64,000 nt of DNA from Marthasterias glacialis (taxonomy: Eukaryota; Echinodermata; Asteroidea; Forcipulatida; Asteriidae), in contig OU452239.1 of the NCBI GenBank assembly GCA_911728455.2, positions 6,824,884 through 6,888,883 of the forward strand, read 5' to 3'. Numbering within the stretch: position 1 is the stretch's first letter; each line of letters starts with the position of its first letter. A program made the position numbers and the translations under genes. Shown one piece after another: positions 29,276-41,105 of the stretch. Under the pieces are notes generated by a model. That model saw only the letters and a list, made by a program, of their open reading frames with translations, was not told the origin of the DNA and did no database searches.

Positions 29276-32200
29276 ACAGCAAAAGCACAGGGCACTACAC
29301 GGCAATCGCTGTGGGTGCCGTGGGTTAGTTCAAGGCCTGTATAAATAGGAAATCATTCCACTAACACTACAGTACAGTCTTTGGTACATGTGCGTGTAAA
29401 CACTGTGACATATGGGCCAAATAGACTACGACAAAATCAACGACAGTACCTTGCCATACATGTTCATGTACTTGGGTGAAGACAGTCAAGATTGACTGAC
29501 TTCAATTCTTCCACATCAATTTAAAGGTCAATGAATAGAAAAACTTTCAAGTTTTAAACTACTACGAAATATACACATTTTAACCTATAGGCCTAAATAC
29601 ATTTTTTTTGAAAAATCTATTGGAGGTTTTTATTGCGAAAAAAATAAATAAATAAACAAATAAATAAATAGTTCAGAGGTGAAGCCTGCACCCCTTAAAT
29701 GTGGGAAAAATTAGGAAGACCAAAGAACATGCTGAAAGCAGGACAAAATCCTGAGAAATCACATGCCTGCTCCAAGTTGCCTGTGAACAAAAAATTTGCC
29801 TTGTGTGACATCGGACATAGATTCCTGAGTTGGTTCATAAATGGAAAAAAATCTCGAGGCGACAAATTCAAAGTGCCAACACCGATATGAATTCAAAACC
29901 CACTGCTACTGTACACTGACTCTAAACAATCTGCTATTTTTGGGAATTCCTTTCCAGACCACAGAGGGGAAGGACTTGGTGTTTCCTTTCAGTTTCTATA
30001 GGAAGAGGTATTCAATCAAGGGAAATAATTAGACTTGAGTTTCGTGATTGAGAACTGAAAGTGTGAAATCAGAGACATTGATAGCTTGCCTTTTGGTTAA
30101 AAAGTGGCAGACTGTATTTTCAGTATAAACATTGTCTGGGGTGAAATTTTTGCAAAACATTTACAATATCTGAGAGGGTAAATAATTAGACTTGATGGTA
30201 CAGAGATTGAGTTTAGTGATTACGAACCGAGAGTTGGGAACCATAGACACTGTGGCAGTCTCCAATTTGGTTTTGTAGCCTGAATAAAACTTGTTTGAGG
30301 ATAAACTGGCAAAACATTTCCAAGTTATTCAATTTGAATCAGTTAGGATAATAAGACGGATCAGTTTAGAGACAGACTACAATGTAGTAGACCTTTATCA
30401 TGCTGCCACCATCTTGGTCATGTTCCCTGTATCCAATAACAGTAATAGATGCTAATTATTCATTGTACAAAAAGGAACCAGACTGTTTGCCCTTCCAGCC
30501 TCGGTTTGGTTACATTGGTTTGAATGGGTGAAAATCAAGATGGCCACACCATGATAAAGGTCTTTTGAGAACTGACTAAAAATGTAGAGACAGTGGGGGT
30601 CTCTAGTTTGGTTACAGTTTGGTTCAGACTGTACCTTCAGTTCCTTTCTTAAGTTACAATTTTCAGTCATTTTAAAAAAACACAACAGACCACTGTTAGC
30701 AAAATGAGGCTGATTGGCAGTAAGTTAGAAACATTTCTCATTTCTCAAGTGAGTTTCGGAGTCCTAACATCAGTCAATTTAAAATCATGCCGACATTAAT
30801 ACGTTATAATTTATATCATAATGTAATGTATCCTCTCTTCAACTACATAACAGACCCTTTGCTTCTCCATCTCCTTTTATCCCACCTCCTCCCTCTTCTT
30901 TATGCCCCCCACAATCAAGTCATTATTTTAATTACTCACCATGACTTCAAGTATGATCATAACACCAGACTCCCCATCAGGGGAGGGTGCATTGATCGCA
31001 TGAACCGTAACTTCACAGCCCTTACTCAACATCGTCGCTCAATGGAACCAAAACCTACAAAACTCTTCCTAAACAAATAATAGTTCCTTTCTACTTCCTA
31101 GACCAGCTTTTTGAAGTCCAATGGCTTGATGGCCTGGTAGTGTTTTGTTCTTGTTTAATCCATAGTCTTGAGTTGATCAAGCATCCAAATGAATGTCCGT
31201 ACAGTATCTCCCATCAGCTCTTTACGACAAAATTTTGAAAGTCCGATAACCCCAAGGGTTGGTCTTGTTTTGTTCTTCTTTCATCGGCTGGTCTGAGTTT
31301 AGGATTCTAGACTCTCCCGACACAGCAACACAGGAAACCACATGAGATTGAGAGACCGTGAGCAGACTTGTCCGACGATCGTAGACAATTAAACAGTCTC
31401 CAAGTCTGTCTAACAATCACACTATGTCCATGACATTGGGCTGATCTTTTTGATCAGTACTGTTGAACATCTTGTATAACTTTACAAAGCCATATTAAAC
31501 TTCCAAACAAGGCTGAGAATTAACTTCCTCTTGAAAACTCCAATGTTTAGAAGCATTAAGTTCCACCCAGACAAGTTTTCTGTTATAACTTGACCAATTC
31601 CATACAAGAAAAAAAGCCAGTCAAATCTTTTCTTTGCCCGATGGTCAAAACCAGCTCTAGGTGAAAAGCATCGGGTGAAAAATGTGGAAAGGTTGTGAGA
31701 ATCTTCATAAGAAGGTTGTCGGTGAGTCCAGGGGGCTGGGGTGGATCAAACTATGGCTTCCTCCAGTAAGCCGACATGAAACCAAGAATGCTAACCCTTG
31801 ATAAAAAATATAAGAACTTGCAGTTGATCTTTCCGCTGAAGGCTGTATCCTGAAGCAATGAATTCACACCTCTGATAGACTTTCTTGAAAATTTTTGATT
31901 AGTGATGACGGAAAAACTTTCATATCCAAAACATTTTTAATCCAAGATTCCAAGTACTGAAGAAAGTGAGCAGCATGCGATCACGGGAAAAGACAATTTC
32001 AAAAGTCAGCCACAGCATTGACTCGTCGATTCCACAGTCTGTACACCTCCCACACTGACCGATCCCATTCACACGCCATAAACGATTACAACCAAGAACG
32101 TCAAGCAGTAAATGATCGACTACTCCGCTACGATTTCTCCATGTAAACCAACTTGGCAAGCCATCTTAAAAACACCGAGCTGTACAGAACATCATCTCAA

Positions 32201-33121
32201 CCAGAAAAACTCACTGACCTTCTTTAATACGTAAATAACATATTGACGTCCTGTTACCCAAGATGAACTTCATATTTTTCCATACGCACTTCGTGTCTAC
32301 CCTAAGAGCAGTAGGCTGCTCAAAGATAATCAATGCCCGACACACTCTGGGCCTTTCCTGTCTATAAGAAAAACACGTCAGGACTTCCAAAATACAAGCC
32401 ATCACTTCAGACACGCATGTGAAAGGGGAAGGGAGAATCTCATGGGTGAAGCTCAAGACGAAAAGTCATTTCACTTGAAGAAAGCTTAATACCTCTTGAC
32501 ATAAACGATGTGATGGTATCATCTTTAATATAATAAGGAGGCGGATTTTAGCATGATTTATCATGAGTGAACATATGTGTTTTATAAACATGCACCTTGA
32601 CATCGATGGGATATCCTAAAACAAGGGACATGCTGTAAACATCATCAAGTTTACAGCAAACATGACTTTTGGTTGTGATGGCCATGGGATGACTCACTTT
32701 ATTAATTGAATTAGCGCTAGGATGGGTTCAGGAGAGGGCGGAGAGGGGGGGGGGGGGACTTGTTTTGATCTTTCTAGTTTCGGTAGAAGTGGGACAAGGA
32801 CAAATATTTTTCTGGAAGGAACTTTGCTTTGTCCATCAGCCTGCAGTGTTTTGCATGGCCATGACCTAGATAGTTAATAAAGAGCATGAGGGGTGTGTGC
32901 CTATGAGGGCGCCCTCACACCATCAATCTTGCCAAATTAATGCCACATAAGGGATTGTCCACAAAAGTCCTGAGGAGTTCTAATTTCTTTAAAAATTCCT
33001 TGTACTCTTACATACATGTGCATTCACCTTCCAAAACCCCCCATTTTAGGTTTGATCGTCGTCCTTGGAAGGAACAGTAATCTTCCTTCGGTTCTAATTC
33101 AGTCAATAGAACTTTAAGCAT

Positions 33122-33613
33122 TAACTGATTAAGGCAATGTCTAACGCTTCATTTCAACCACACAAAGAGAAAACATGGTCTTGAATATTTTGCAGAATTT
33201 TGGCTATTGTGCAGTGTTTTTTGTGTAATCCCCGACCTCCGTTGCAGACCGTTGTCCTTTCATTCCAAGAAGAGGATAACAAGACATCAAGAGGTTTCCA
33301 CCATTGTTTATTCATTGTATTTCGTCTCAATGGAGGTAAGTCAGGGTGAAACCTGGGATTCAGCCTTGGTTCCGGGCTTAGTACCATTCCTGTGCCGTGG
33401 TTCACAGCTGAGATTTTGCATTTTGACATTTTCTTGGTAGAGAAAAGAAATGCACAGTGCAGTAAAGAGAATCTTTGTTCTCCTGGCTTTGTCAAGTCTA
33501 GGTTTGTTTGTGCCGGCAGTACTCTCAAAGAAAAATAATGTTGGCAATTTTGTGAAAACAATCCTGTCAGGCTGGACAGGAAAAAATGAAAGAATCCCAG
33601 CGGCAACTGATTA
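33122..33613 (+). mobile_element. TAACCAGTTG-TIR DNA element, copy 4, 5' part deleted
   Basis: From about 33150 onward it matches copy 2 closely (ACAAAGAGAAAACATGGTCT, then GTCAGGCTGGACAG). The right end is GGCAACTGATTA. About 150 bp of the left part are missing. Confidence 0.65.
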
Positions 33614-34266
33614 ACAGGGCCCAATGTTCAAATACGCATGAGACTTGCACAGACTAAGAACTGTATCACAGCCTGTAGACCTCTACCAACCAGCCATTAG
33701 ATTGTCATGCTCCCTGTATGTACTAACAGTGATAATAAACAATGATTCTCACATTCCGTAAAGGGCCAGACTATTTTCAGCCTCCATGGTTTTGATCATG
33801 GAACTGACTGGTGGTAGTTTGCCAACCTGCAAAGAAATGCCTTGATCATTCATGACATTACATATACGAATGCATCGTTTTTAAATCCCTTCTGTGGATT
33901 ATGCTTGAGAAGTCATCAATTTGACAAATTTCATTTTCAATCACTTAGACTTATAAATCCCAGACAGGGCTGACCCTTACTTGAGTCACAGCGCACAGGC
34001 TGATCAGACTCAGAACTCTACCCTGGGAACTTGAGCTCTGTGAGAATCAAGAGGTTTGGACTAAAAGGTTAACCAACTTCCCTTGATTTTAAGTTTTTTT
34101 TTTTTTAACCAAATATAATTGCATCGTGGAAATGAATACAGAATAGCTATGTAGCTGCGGAGGAAGATTGGACGCATGAATTTGGGGGGGGGGAGGGAAG
34201 GGAAGAGAGGTCGCTGGGATTTTGAGATGCACAGGATAGAATTACAAGACTGTCTGAATTTATGGC

Positions 34267-34595
34267 CCAATGGGAGACTTTGGAACGCTAGGTGGCAGCA
34301 GACTCACCAGTTAAATTTCCATTGTTTGCATATAGAGAGGTTGCATGACCCCAGGAAAAAGTTCTTTCTGCAGCCATGTTGGGTTCGGCTATTTAGGCCT
34401 ACAAACTCAACAGCTGACACGTCGTCTGCTGAATGATTTCCAACGTCTGTTTGTGCACACAGCATTAGAAAAAGGTATCGGGTGACGTCACGTGAAACCT
34501 CTCTATAGTTCTGAGCATGCGCACAAAAAAAACAAAACAAATGGATTTACCCGGTAAGTCTGCCGCCACCTAGTGTCCCCAAAGTCTCTCACTGG
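34267..34595. mobile_element. GGGAGACTTTGG MITE
   Basis: The left end CCAATGGGAGACTTTGG is followed by GCTAGGTGGCAGCAGACT. The complement of the right end reads CCAGTGAGAGACTTTGG, then ACTAGGTGGCGGCAGACT. TIRs are about 50 bp and total length about 329 bp. An inner inverted repeat (AGAGAGGTT / AACCTCTCT) is also present. Confidence 0.78.
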
Positions 34596-34814
34596 CAGCT
34601 GCAGCTGTTGCTATGGACATCCGAAGCTTCAACATATGTTCACATGACCATGAAGCCACAGTCACAGTCGCAAAAATGGACGCAGACTCACTTTCAAAGC
34701 CTGGTTTGAAGTTGAACACTGACTGGTGCCAGTGGGCACCAGAGGGGATTGTGGGTGACTTTAGCAGACACAGTTATTTATGTGGAACCCTCATTCACTT
34801 TGTAAATGAGCAAT

Positions 34815-35078
34815 AGGCCTTATTTTTGACTGCAAGAGGGCGCCCTTTGTGGGTAGATTGGGGGTCAAACTATAGAAATAGTGTGGTAAACCGGATGCAA
34901 TTAGACTTCTAATAAAGCGGTTAATATACAACTTTTGAGTTTTTTTTACTGACAGTTTTATAATGTAATCAGCTTAAGAAATTTACTTAGTAAATTTTTT
35001 TTGGTGAATGTTTTGAAATATTTTTGTACTTTCACAATGGAATTGGTATTGTGCCCTCTTGCTGTCAAAAATACGGCT
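34815..35078. mobile_element. TTTTTGACTGCAAGAGGGCG MITE, copy 1
   Basis: The left end AGGCCTTATTTTTGACTGC is followed by AAGAGGGCGCCC. The complement of the right end reads AGCCGTATTTTTGACAGC, then AAGAGGGCAC. About 264 bp, AT-rich inside. Confidence 0.8.
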
Positions 35079-35162
35079 AATAATGATGAACTCTTTCTAA
35101 TTACAAAACTACTACTTCTACTTCTACAGCTACTACTATTACTACTAATAATAATACTGATA

Positions 35163-35551
35163 CGTAGTTCTCACATAGCCCTTTATCACCCGAAGGCATC
35201 TCAAAGTGCTCTTTATTTGTTCTACAAGGTGTTTGGAGCTATGTTTGAATTAGAAGACCCATTTATTTACGTAGCACCTTGTAATGGTTTACAAAGTGCT
35301 GTGGCGCAATCTGAAGCCAACCATACCAGAAAACACTGGGGCAAACCCCTTCTCTTAACAATAATTGTACTGTCAGGTTCTTTTTAAAATGCATTACACA
35401 ACACGAGACCAACAGCTTTACGTCCCATTTGAAAGGACGAAGCAATCATGGTTAAGTGTCTTGCTTAAGGACAATTGTTGTGACCGGGACTTGAACCCAC
35501 ACTCTGCTGATCAGAAACAACAGAGCTTGATGCCAGCGCACTTGGTGGCCA
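35163..35551 (-). mobile_element. SINE with leucine-tRNA-like head, minus-strand copy
   Basis: Read on the minus strand: GGCCACCAAGTGCGCTGG at the head, CAGCAGAGTGTGGGTTCAAG then TCCCGGTCA, and the body words AAGGACGT/TCCTTTCAAATGGGACG and AGAAGGGGTTTGCCCCAGTG. It ends in GCTACGTAAATAAATGG-type tail sequence. Confidence 0.75.
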
Positions 35552-36249
35552 AACGAAATCTTCAGTTTTCCTACAAAACCCATTCCACCCAATCTCCTTT
35601 CATGAGTTTCAGATCAGTTCCTTCCCAAGTGAATCATAACTTAAGAACACTCCCGAGACGCCAGACCGAAAAACCACCCTGCATCTGTTTTTTCTGGAAC
35701 AAGAAGATTTATAAAGATCTGTGGTCGGAGAGAGTCCATCACCAGGTGTTAGCTGAATAATACTTAGTCATCCCAAACTCTGTACATGTAGTTGGTGTTG
35801 GTGATTAAATTTGAACTACTGTGATGTATGAACAGGGTGTAATCATACAATAATACATGCTGACGCATCAAAGTTACCATGAACTTGATTTGTTTTGTGG
35901 GTAAGATACACTGCAGTCCTTGAACTACATGCAGGGTTTGAGTTTCTCTGGTTTAGGGCACCTGCACGCATCCCAGCCATGGTGCCCCTTATTACCTTCT
36001 CAGATCCTCCAAAACCCAACTCAGGAGTTGTTTGATGGTGGAGGACCTAGGGCTGCAGGCAGCGGCAAAGCCAAGGGGGAACCTTGGGGGCTTGTGCCCC
36101 CCATAAATTTCCAGTGCCCTCCCCATAAATAAATGTACATGTAATTCGTAAAAAAACATGGTACTTGGCACCCCCCCCCCCCCACACACACATAGAAAAG
36201 TGATATTGGAGCAGTTTGGAGGGTCTCTAGAAAAAAGGGACTACAATGT

Positions 36250-36290
36250 TGGTCATGGCTGAGCGGTCAAGCTCACTGGACTCAACGGGA
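36250..36290 (+). repeat. Truncated SINE head
   Basis: GTCATGGCTGAGCGGTCAAG with CTCACTGGACTCAACG is the first 40 bases of the leucine-tRNA-like SINE. It is cut off before the B box. Confidence 0.5.
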
Positions 36291-36294
36291 TACA

Positions 36295-36545
36295 AAAATG
36301 AACCCCGGAGTGTTCACACTACGGCTTTCGACACGCATCGAAAGCCTTATCTCAACTCACCTCCCGACCAGGGTTGATTTTGACACAGATCAAGCCCACT
36401 ACACGGGTCAACGCCAGATTGTACATGTAATGTTGTAGCGTGAAAAGGTCTGCTAAACCTACACGGATATGACCCTTGTCCAACACAGAGACTTTTCGTA
36501 GAGTGAAAAGGCCGTCTGATTTGTCTCCTGCGACATGACCTCAAC
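36295..36545. repeat. Interspersed repeat shared with 53165-53320
   Basis: Both loci contain, in order, ACGGGTCAA, ATGTTGTAG, TGAAAAGGTC and an A/T-rich link ending in a TGACC-type word. The copy at 36295 has a GTTCACACTACGGC start and GTGAAAAGGCC near the end. The type of element is unclear. Confidence 0.5.
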
Positions 36546-36915
36546 ATACAAAGTATATTGACTATGACAACATGAAATTACAGTACTAGCTCTATAGAAA
36601 ATTATGAACTATTAAAAAATCATAATACAAAATCGGTGATCTCTAATGCAAAAAATTTCTCTGAAATCACGCTTTGGAATTCCAGAGGAATTCCATGAAA
36701 GTCAAAGTGTCAGATGTCATCCTTTAACAGCCAAGATGATGATCAACTGTCGGGGTGAACCCTGAACACACTGATCTAATAAAGAAACAAAACTCATGTA
36801 GAATCTAACATTATTTGCTGCATCTCTGTAAGCTTTAATGCTTGTCAAGAAACATGGCGACATTTCACCTTGTAAACTTTCAGCATTCTCCCTCACCAGA
36901 CGCCCACTGGCCAAA

Positions 36916-37020
36916 GTCTAGGTTGGCTCAGTGGTTTCTACCCCGCCTTTCACCTCTGTGGAACCCGGTTCGAATCCCGGATCGAAGCCTTGCATGTGGA
37001 TTGGGTTTTCAGTCCCTACC
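36916..37020 (+). repeat. tRNA-like SINE head, unrelated body
   Basis: GGTTGGCTCAGTGGTTTC and CCCGGTTCGAATCCCGGATC look like A- and B-box parts of a tRNA-derived head. It runs straight into a GGGCCCAATTTCATGG element at 37021. Confidence 0.5.
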
Positions 37021-37618
37021 TGGGCCCAATTTCATGGTACTGTGTACCGTAAGTGAAAAATCGGAGCTTGCGGAAGCAGAAAATTCCGCGCTTACTTTAG
37101 CATATTTCACGGGTTAGCAAGGAATTTTTGCTTCTGTGCGTGCGTAGTTCACGTAACTAAGGATTCCTCCCTTACACAGCTAGCGCAGAAATTCGGTGCT
37201 AACCTCGTAAGCGGCGAATGGTCTTTGCAAGTGTTTTCCCTATTTGGGGTTTTCTTCCCACAACTAAGACTGACATTTTCTTCATAATTTTCTCTACACA
37301 GGTATTCTTCAGGGCAAAGGGTCACAGTGCAAGTCACTTTTAAGAGTCCCTTGGTTTCATTACGAGAAAGTATTTTTACGTAACGTGTCGTGGCCGAGTG
37401 GTTTAGTGCACGAAAACCATGTACGTGTGCGTATCCGATATAAGTGTGTGGCCGCAACCGAACCACCACTGCTATCGTGGCAAGAAAGTCACTCCATGTG
37501 CTAGTTGCTAGGCAGCTGCTGACATAGGCGGGGGTTAATGGATCGGTCTATTCAGAAACGCCTCAAAAAACTTCACAAATGAATGCAGTGTGTACACAAG
37601 CAACGTTTCATAAACCAC

Positions 37619-37860
37619 AGAGAACTCATAGTGTTTACTGTACATACTGTGCCATTACGAACGCAGTTATGTGGTCAGGAAAAAATACATGACTCCATAA
37701 AGTACGCCGCTACTGCACGAAGCGAACTCATTGGGTTGTCTTATCATACTGTGCCCTTACGAATGCAGGTTACGTGAGCAGGAAAAGTACAAGATTCCAT
37801 AAACTATCACCAATACTGCACGGAGCGAACTCATTGTGTTTTCTTATCATACTGCGCCGT
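37619..37860. repeat. 102-bp tandem repeat, about 2.3 units
   Basis: Units start with CTCAT(A/T)G at 37625, 37727 and 37830. Shared words are CATACTGTGCC, TTACGAA, ATTCCATAAA and TACTGCACG.AGCGAA. It lies right of a solo AATAGACCGATCCATT end. Confidence 0.75.
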
Positions 37861-38350
37861 GCGTAGCCATGATAAATGGACATAACTAAAGTTTCCGACA
37901 AATGTTTCCTATAATCAAGATTCCGATGTAGCATGAATGTGACATCCTGAAAGGTAATGTAATTCACTGACATTCTGGATAATGTTGTTAGCTAGGAATG
38001 TCCCAAGACGTACGTACATTGAACATTGTAGATGTAAATCTCATAGTGCAATGCACTTGACGTTCTGCAGGCAAGTTATTTTCCGACTAGATAAAAGACT
38101 GTAGGTGACAAGTTTTGCAAAATGAAATAAAACTGGTCAAATCATTTTTCCCTAAAAAAACTTTTACCTAAAAGAGTGCGTTTAAAGATCAATGAAACCA
38201 CCATTAGACTCAGTTGAGTTACCTCCCGGATGAAATTTCCGGGGCTTTTCGCATTGGACTTAAAATGGTTAAGTTACCCATTTGCTTGGTTAGTTTACTC
38301 CCCCAAATAGTCAAATGCGAACACTGCTTTAAACATCAAACCTTGCATTG

Positions 38351-38524
38351 CAAGCCTGTATGCTTCCTTCAAGGGCAAGGGCACCAAGGCATTTTCTTCT
38401 TGGTAAAAGGACACCTCTATGAGGAAATTGTAAATTTGTACTGGAACATCTCAAGGGCACCAAGGCAATGACCAAGGGCAACAGAGGCATTTGCCTCCGT
38501 TGCCTCCATGAAGTATCAGGCCTG
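38351..38524. mobile_element. CAGGCCTG MITE, complete copy with CATTG flanks
   Basis: The ends CAAGCCTG and CAGGCCTG are flanked on both sides by CATTG, a likely 5-bp target duplication. The interior matches 27700-27874 nearly throughout. Confidence 0.78.
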
Positions 38525-39319
38525 CATTGTAACTCCCTCGAATCAGGCTATTTTCATTTTAAACTGAAATATAAACACAACTTAAATTGAAATCAAAACA
38601 TTCCACAACTCCTGGTATTCTTGTAATGCTTCTGGCAAAAGCAGAACAAAAATCCTCTCCCAATAATCAATTCCTGACATTAATAAAGACGGTGTTCCGA
38701 TTCAACTATTCCACTTATTCTAAACTTGCCACCGGGTCTGCTGCCGTTTGGTGGGAAGCTCTCCCGTCTTGCGTGCAGCTTTTACATATTTTGTGTTACG
38801 TGAAGGACAGGACATAAAAGAATTTCAAAGTTGTCACTATGAGCTTGGATCATGTCATATTTTAAGATGATTTTTTTTTCTTTCTTGCTGAGTACTCTTG
38901 CCTTCTACCTACGTAGTTCTCTGTGTGACAGAAATTAGGATGTGGCGAGAACACCGCAGGACCTTGTAAACGATCTCGCATAGTCAGCGCAAGATAAAAT
39001 GGTTCTGAGAACACACGTGCACAACTACAAGCACGTTTGGGGTTTGGGCCATGGTCTGTACCTTAGTGAATTATTAATGAATCTGTTATTTTTTGAACCA
39101 ATGTGTTGTATCATGTAGTTTGAATCTTGATTAGTTTTTGGCTTGATGGCTTTATACATTGACAATGACAAGATCAAAAATAAGTTTTTTGCCTTTAAAT
39201 ACAGTGTGTTATTACATTCTACCCTTTATTTATTATTATTATCTTAATCTGCAATAAACCACAGGGGAAACTGACTGGGTAAATCAAAAGGCCCAAAGGC
39301 CACTAGAGGTGTGGGCTAT

Positions 39320-39600
39320 GGAAGGGATAGAAACCTGCCCCAATGCACAGAAACAAGACCTGGCGAGATATAAACGCTTCTTTACAGCACAGCTAAGAAC
39401 AGGGATGGGTAAATGAATCAGTTGCGAGACAAACATAACTGCCTCTTCCCCTATTTGAAGAAATTATAGTTCAGTGTCTTGTCACGGACACAAGTGTCAT
39501 GACCGGGATTCGAACCCACATCCTGATGACTTTGCCACCAGAACTTGAGTCCGATGCACTAAACAGCACGGCCATGACACTCTACATGCATGTGTGACCA
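39320..39600 (-). mobile_element. SINE with leucine-tRNA-like head, minus strand
   Basis: Complement of the head: GTCATGGCCGTGCTGTTTAG, GGACTCAAGTTCTGGTGGC, GGGTTCGAATCCCGGTCATG, ACACTTGTGTCC. The body is shorter and more diverged than in copy 1. Confidence 0.65.
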
Positions 39601-39760
39601 GCACTTTATACATGTACTCAGTGCTTTCTCGGGTCCTATAAAAACATACAAATCCACAGGCATGTATCATATACTCGGGTGAGATTCGAACCAACGACCC
39701 CAGTCATTCTAGAGCACACGTCTTACAATTTGTACCACAAGACCACTATGATCAGGCATA
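39600..39760 (-). mobile_element. Second tRNA-like SINE family, copy 2
   Basis: Complement reads ATAGTGGTCTTGTGGTACAA, GCTCTAGAATGACTGGGGTC, GGTTCGAATCTCACCC, CCTGTGGATTTGTATG, GCACTGAGTAC, matching 3943-4100. It sits directly next to a leucine-type SINE on the same strand. Confidence 0.65.
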
Positions 39761-39902
39761 TATTTTAAGTATACATTCCTCTTGCAGATTTTTGGAGAAA
39801 TCAGCAATTTCAAACAACTTTTGGGAGAATTGTTTTCATTTTTCGAATTTTCATAAATTCACTAAAAAAAAATAAAAAAAAAGTAATCTACCAGACCTAA
39901 CA

Positions 39903-40058
39903 GGGCCCGATTTCATAAAACTGCTTTAACAGGATATTTTGCAAAACAATTTTCTGCTACAGTGCTAAGCAAAACTAAAGTATGAAACCAGTCAGGGTAA
40001 CCTTATTCTGGTATTAAGCATAATTTGTTTGTGCAGCTTAGCAACTCTTGTGCTTCGG
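39903..40058. repeat. GCTTAAGCAG-type repeat, short copy
   Basis: GGCCCGATTTCATAAAACTG, AACAATTTTCTGCTACAGTG, GTAACCTTATTCTGGTATTA and AAGCATAATTTGTTTGTGC match the left and middle parts of the family. Confidence 0.55.
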
Positions 40059-40059
40059 A

Positions 40060-40205
40060 GTTACATAGAGACCACTAAGGTCATAACCTCTGTTGCCCCT
40101 GGTCTTAGACCATTGTTTACCCCTTCTCAATATCTGTATACTGTAAGTACTTTTTGCAAAATGATAATGGCTTTACCACTTCACAAATGACATTCCATGC
40201 CAGCC
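40060..40205. repeat. CAGGCCTG MITE, partial and diverged
   Basis: The words CTCTGTTGCCCCTGGTCTTA, TTGCAAAATGATAATGGC and GACATTCCATGCC match the middle and right part of the copy at 44413-44580. The left end is missing. Confidence 0.5.
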
Positions 40206-40463
40206 TCATTCCCAGGAGTTGGGTACATAATACTCTTATCCTACATTCTCAGGATTCTGGGACAGGAACCATCAATAGCATTAGAAGCTCTCAATTGGAA
40301 GACCTTGGATGACAATGACCTATCTTCCCCAGTGTGGCGTTACATTAATGTAAATGTTTGCAAATAAACATAACAGGCACATTACAAATTTAAGTCAACA
40401 AATCTTCCCGCAGGAACGGTGACTACAAGCACATTATTAAATGTATCTTATTATTGTACATAC

Positions 40464-40573
40464 CTGATGACCATAATGAGACAGCTGATAGATACACCAG
40501 CCATCTGGGACACGGTTTCCATTTGGTCCAAACATTTCCACGAATAGTCGTTACGCAAATTTCCACAGTGTTT
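40464..40573 (-). CDS. PHLDB1: Candidate alternative first coding exon of PHLDB1
   Basis: The minus strand has an ATG at 40535 with G at -3 and an in-frame TAA five codons upstream. It opens 24 codons (MFGPNG...LSHYGHQ) that end in phase 0 at a strong donor, CATCAG|GTATGT. The next known exon (25002) begins in phase 0, so the fusion is in frame and adds 24 residues plus Asn before the Met of that exon. A plausible acceptor, TTGCCTAG, at 40574-40575 would make this exon 2 behind a non-coding exon, for which a strong donor (TTCTTAG|GTGAGT) lies at about 41780. No homology is claimed for the peptide. The support is start context, frame and splice signals only. Confidence 0.45.
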
Positions 40574-40878
40574 CTAGGCAAATCACTTTAAAAGGTCCTT
40601 CCCTTGTAAGTGACACATGCAGCTCTTAAGACTGACTTCCTTAGAACTTCATAGAAGCTTGAATTGTAAAGCTTCACTTCATGTAAACGTCATTAGAATT
40701 TTTTTATTTTTTACTTTTGTACAAATTGTTTAAATTGTTTTTGAATAGGATATTATGCAATCCAAGTCAACCAGGTTTTTGTAGACATCACGCTCTGTGA
40801 TAAATCATGACATGTTTGCGATGTTACAGCTGGAAATGACACAAGATGTTGTCTCCATTCCCCGGCTCGGTTTAAGGT

Positions 40879-41105
40879 GAAGTACCGGCGTTTCTGACCC
40901 AATTCACTCCTCCAGAAATTCATCAGTCGCTACGGTGGCGAACGTCCCACCTAAAATGTCTCCCCCCAACCCAAGGAGCCCGACGACCACCCGCGAGGAT
41001 TCACCCCCCAAGATTCTGAGGGGAAAGCTAGAAGACTTCCTGTTCAAGAAGCAGGTGCCTTTAATCAGCCAAGCATGTGCCACTGTCAATCCCTCCCCCC
41101 TGAAA
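40879..41105 (+). other. Orphan open stretch, possible exon or spurious
   Basis: A plus-strand open frame of about 75 codons with an internal ATG near 40956 (MSPPNPRSPTTTREDSPPK, then KLEDFLFKKQ). It could end at a donor AAGCAG|GTGCCT or at the TAG near 41105. The Pro/Ser/Arg-rich start and Lys-rich end look like a disordered exon, and the GC content is higher than around it. The minus strand is also open for 61 codons here. I do not recognise either product. Confidence 0.2.

Noticed and set aside
31920-32456. Two minus-strand frames of 79 and 81 codons with a GTGAGT donor near 32217
   Set aside because: The donor phase (2) does not fit the 25002 exon, and the peptides look random. It could be a non-coding 5' exon but support is too thin.
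38587-38817. LINE-like C-terminus in a 76-codon frame
   Set aside because: AVWWEALPSC vaguely resembles the WN.LP motif, but the downstream LKTHLF ending and tail are missing.
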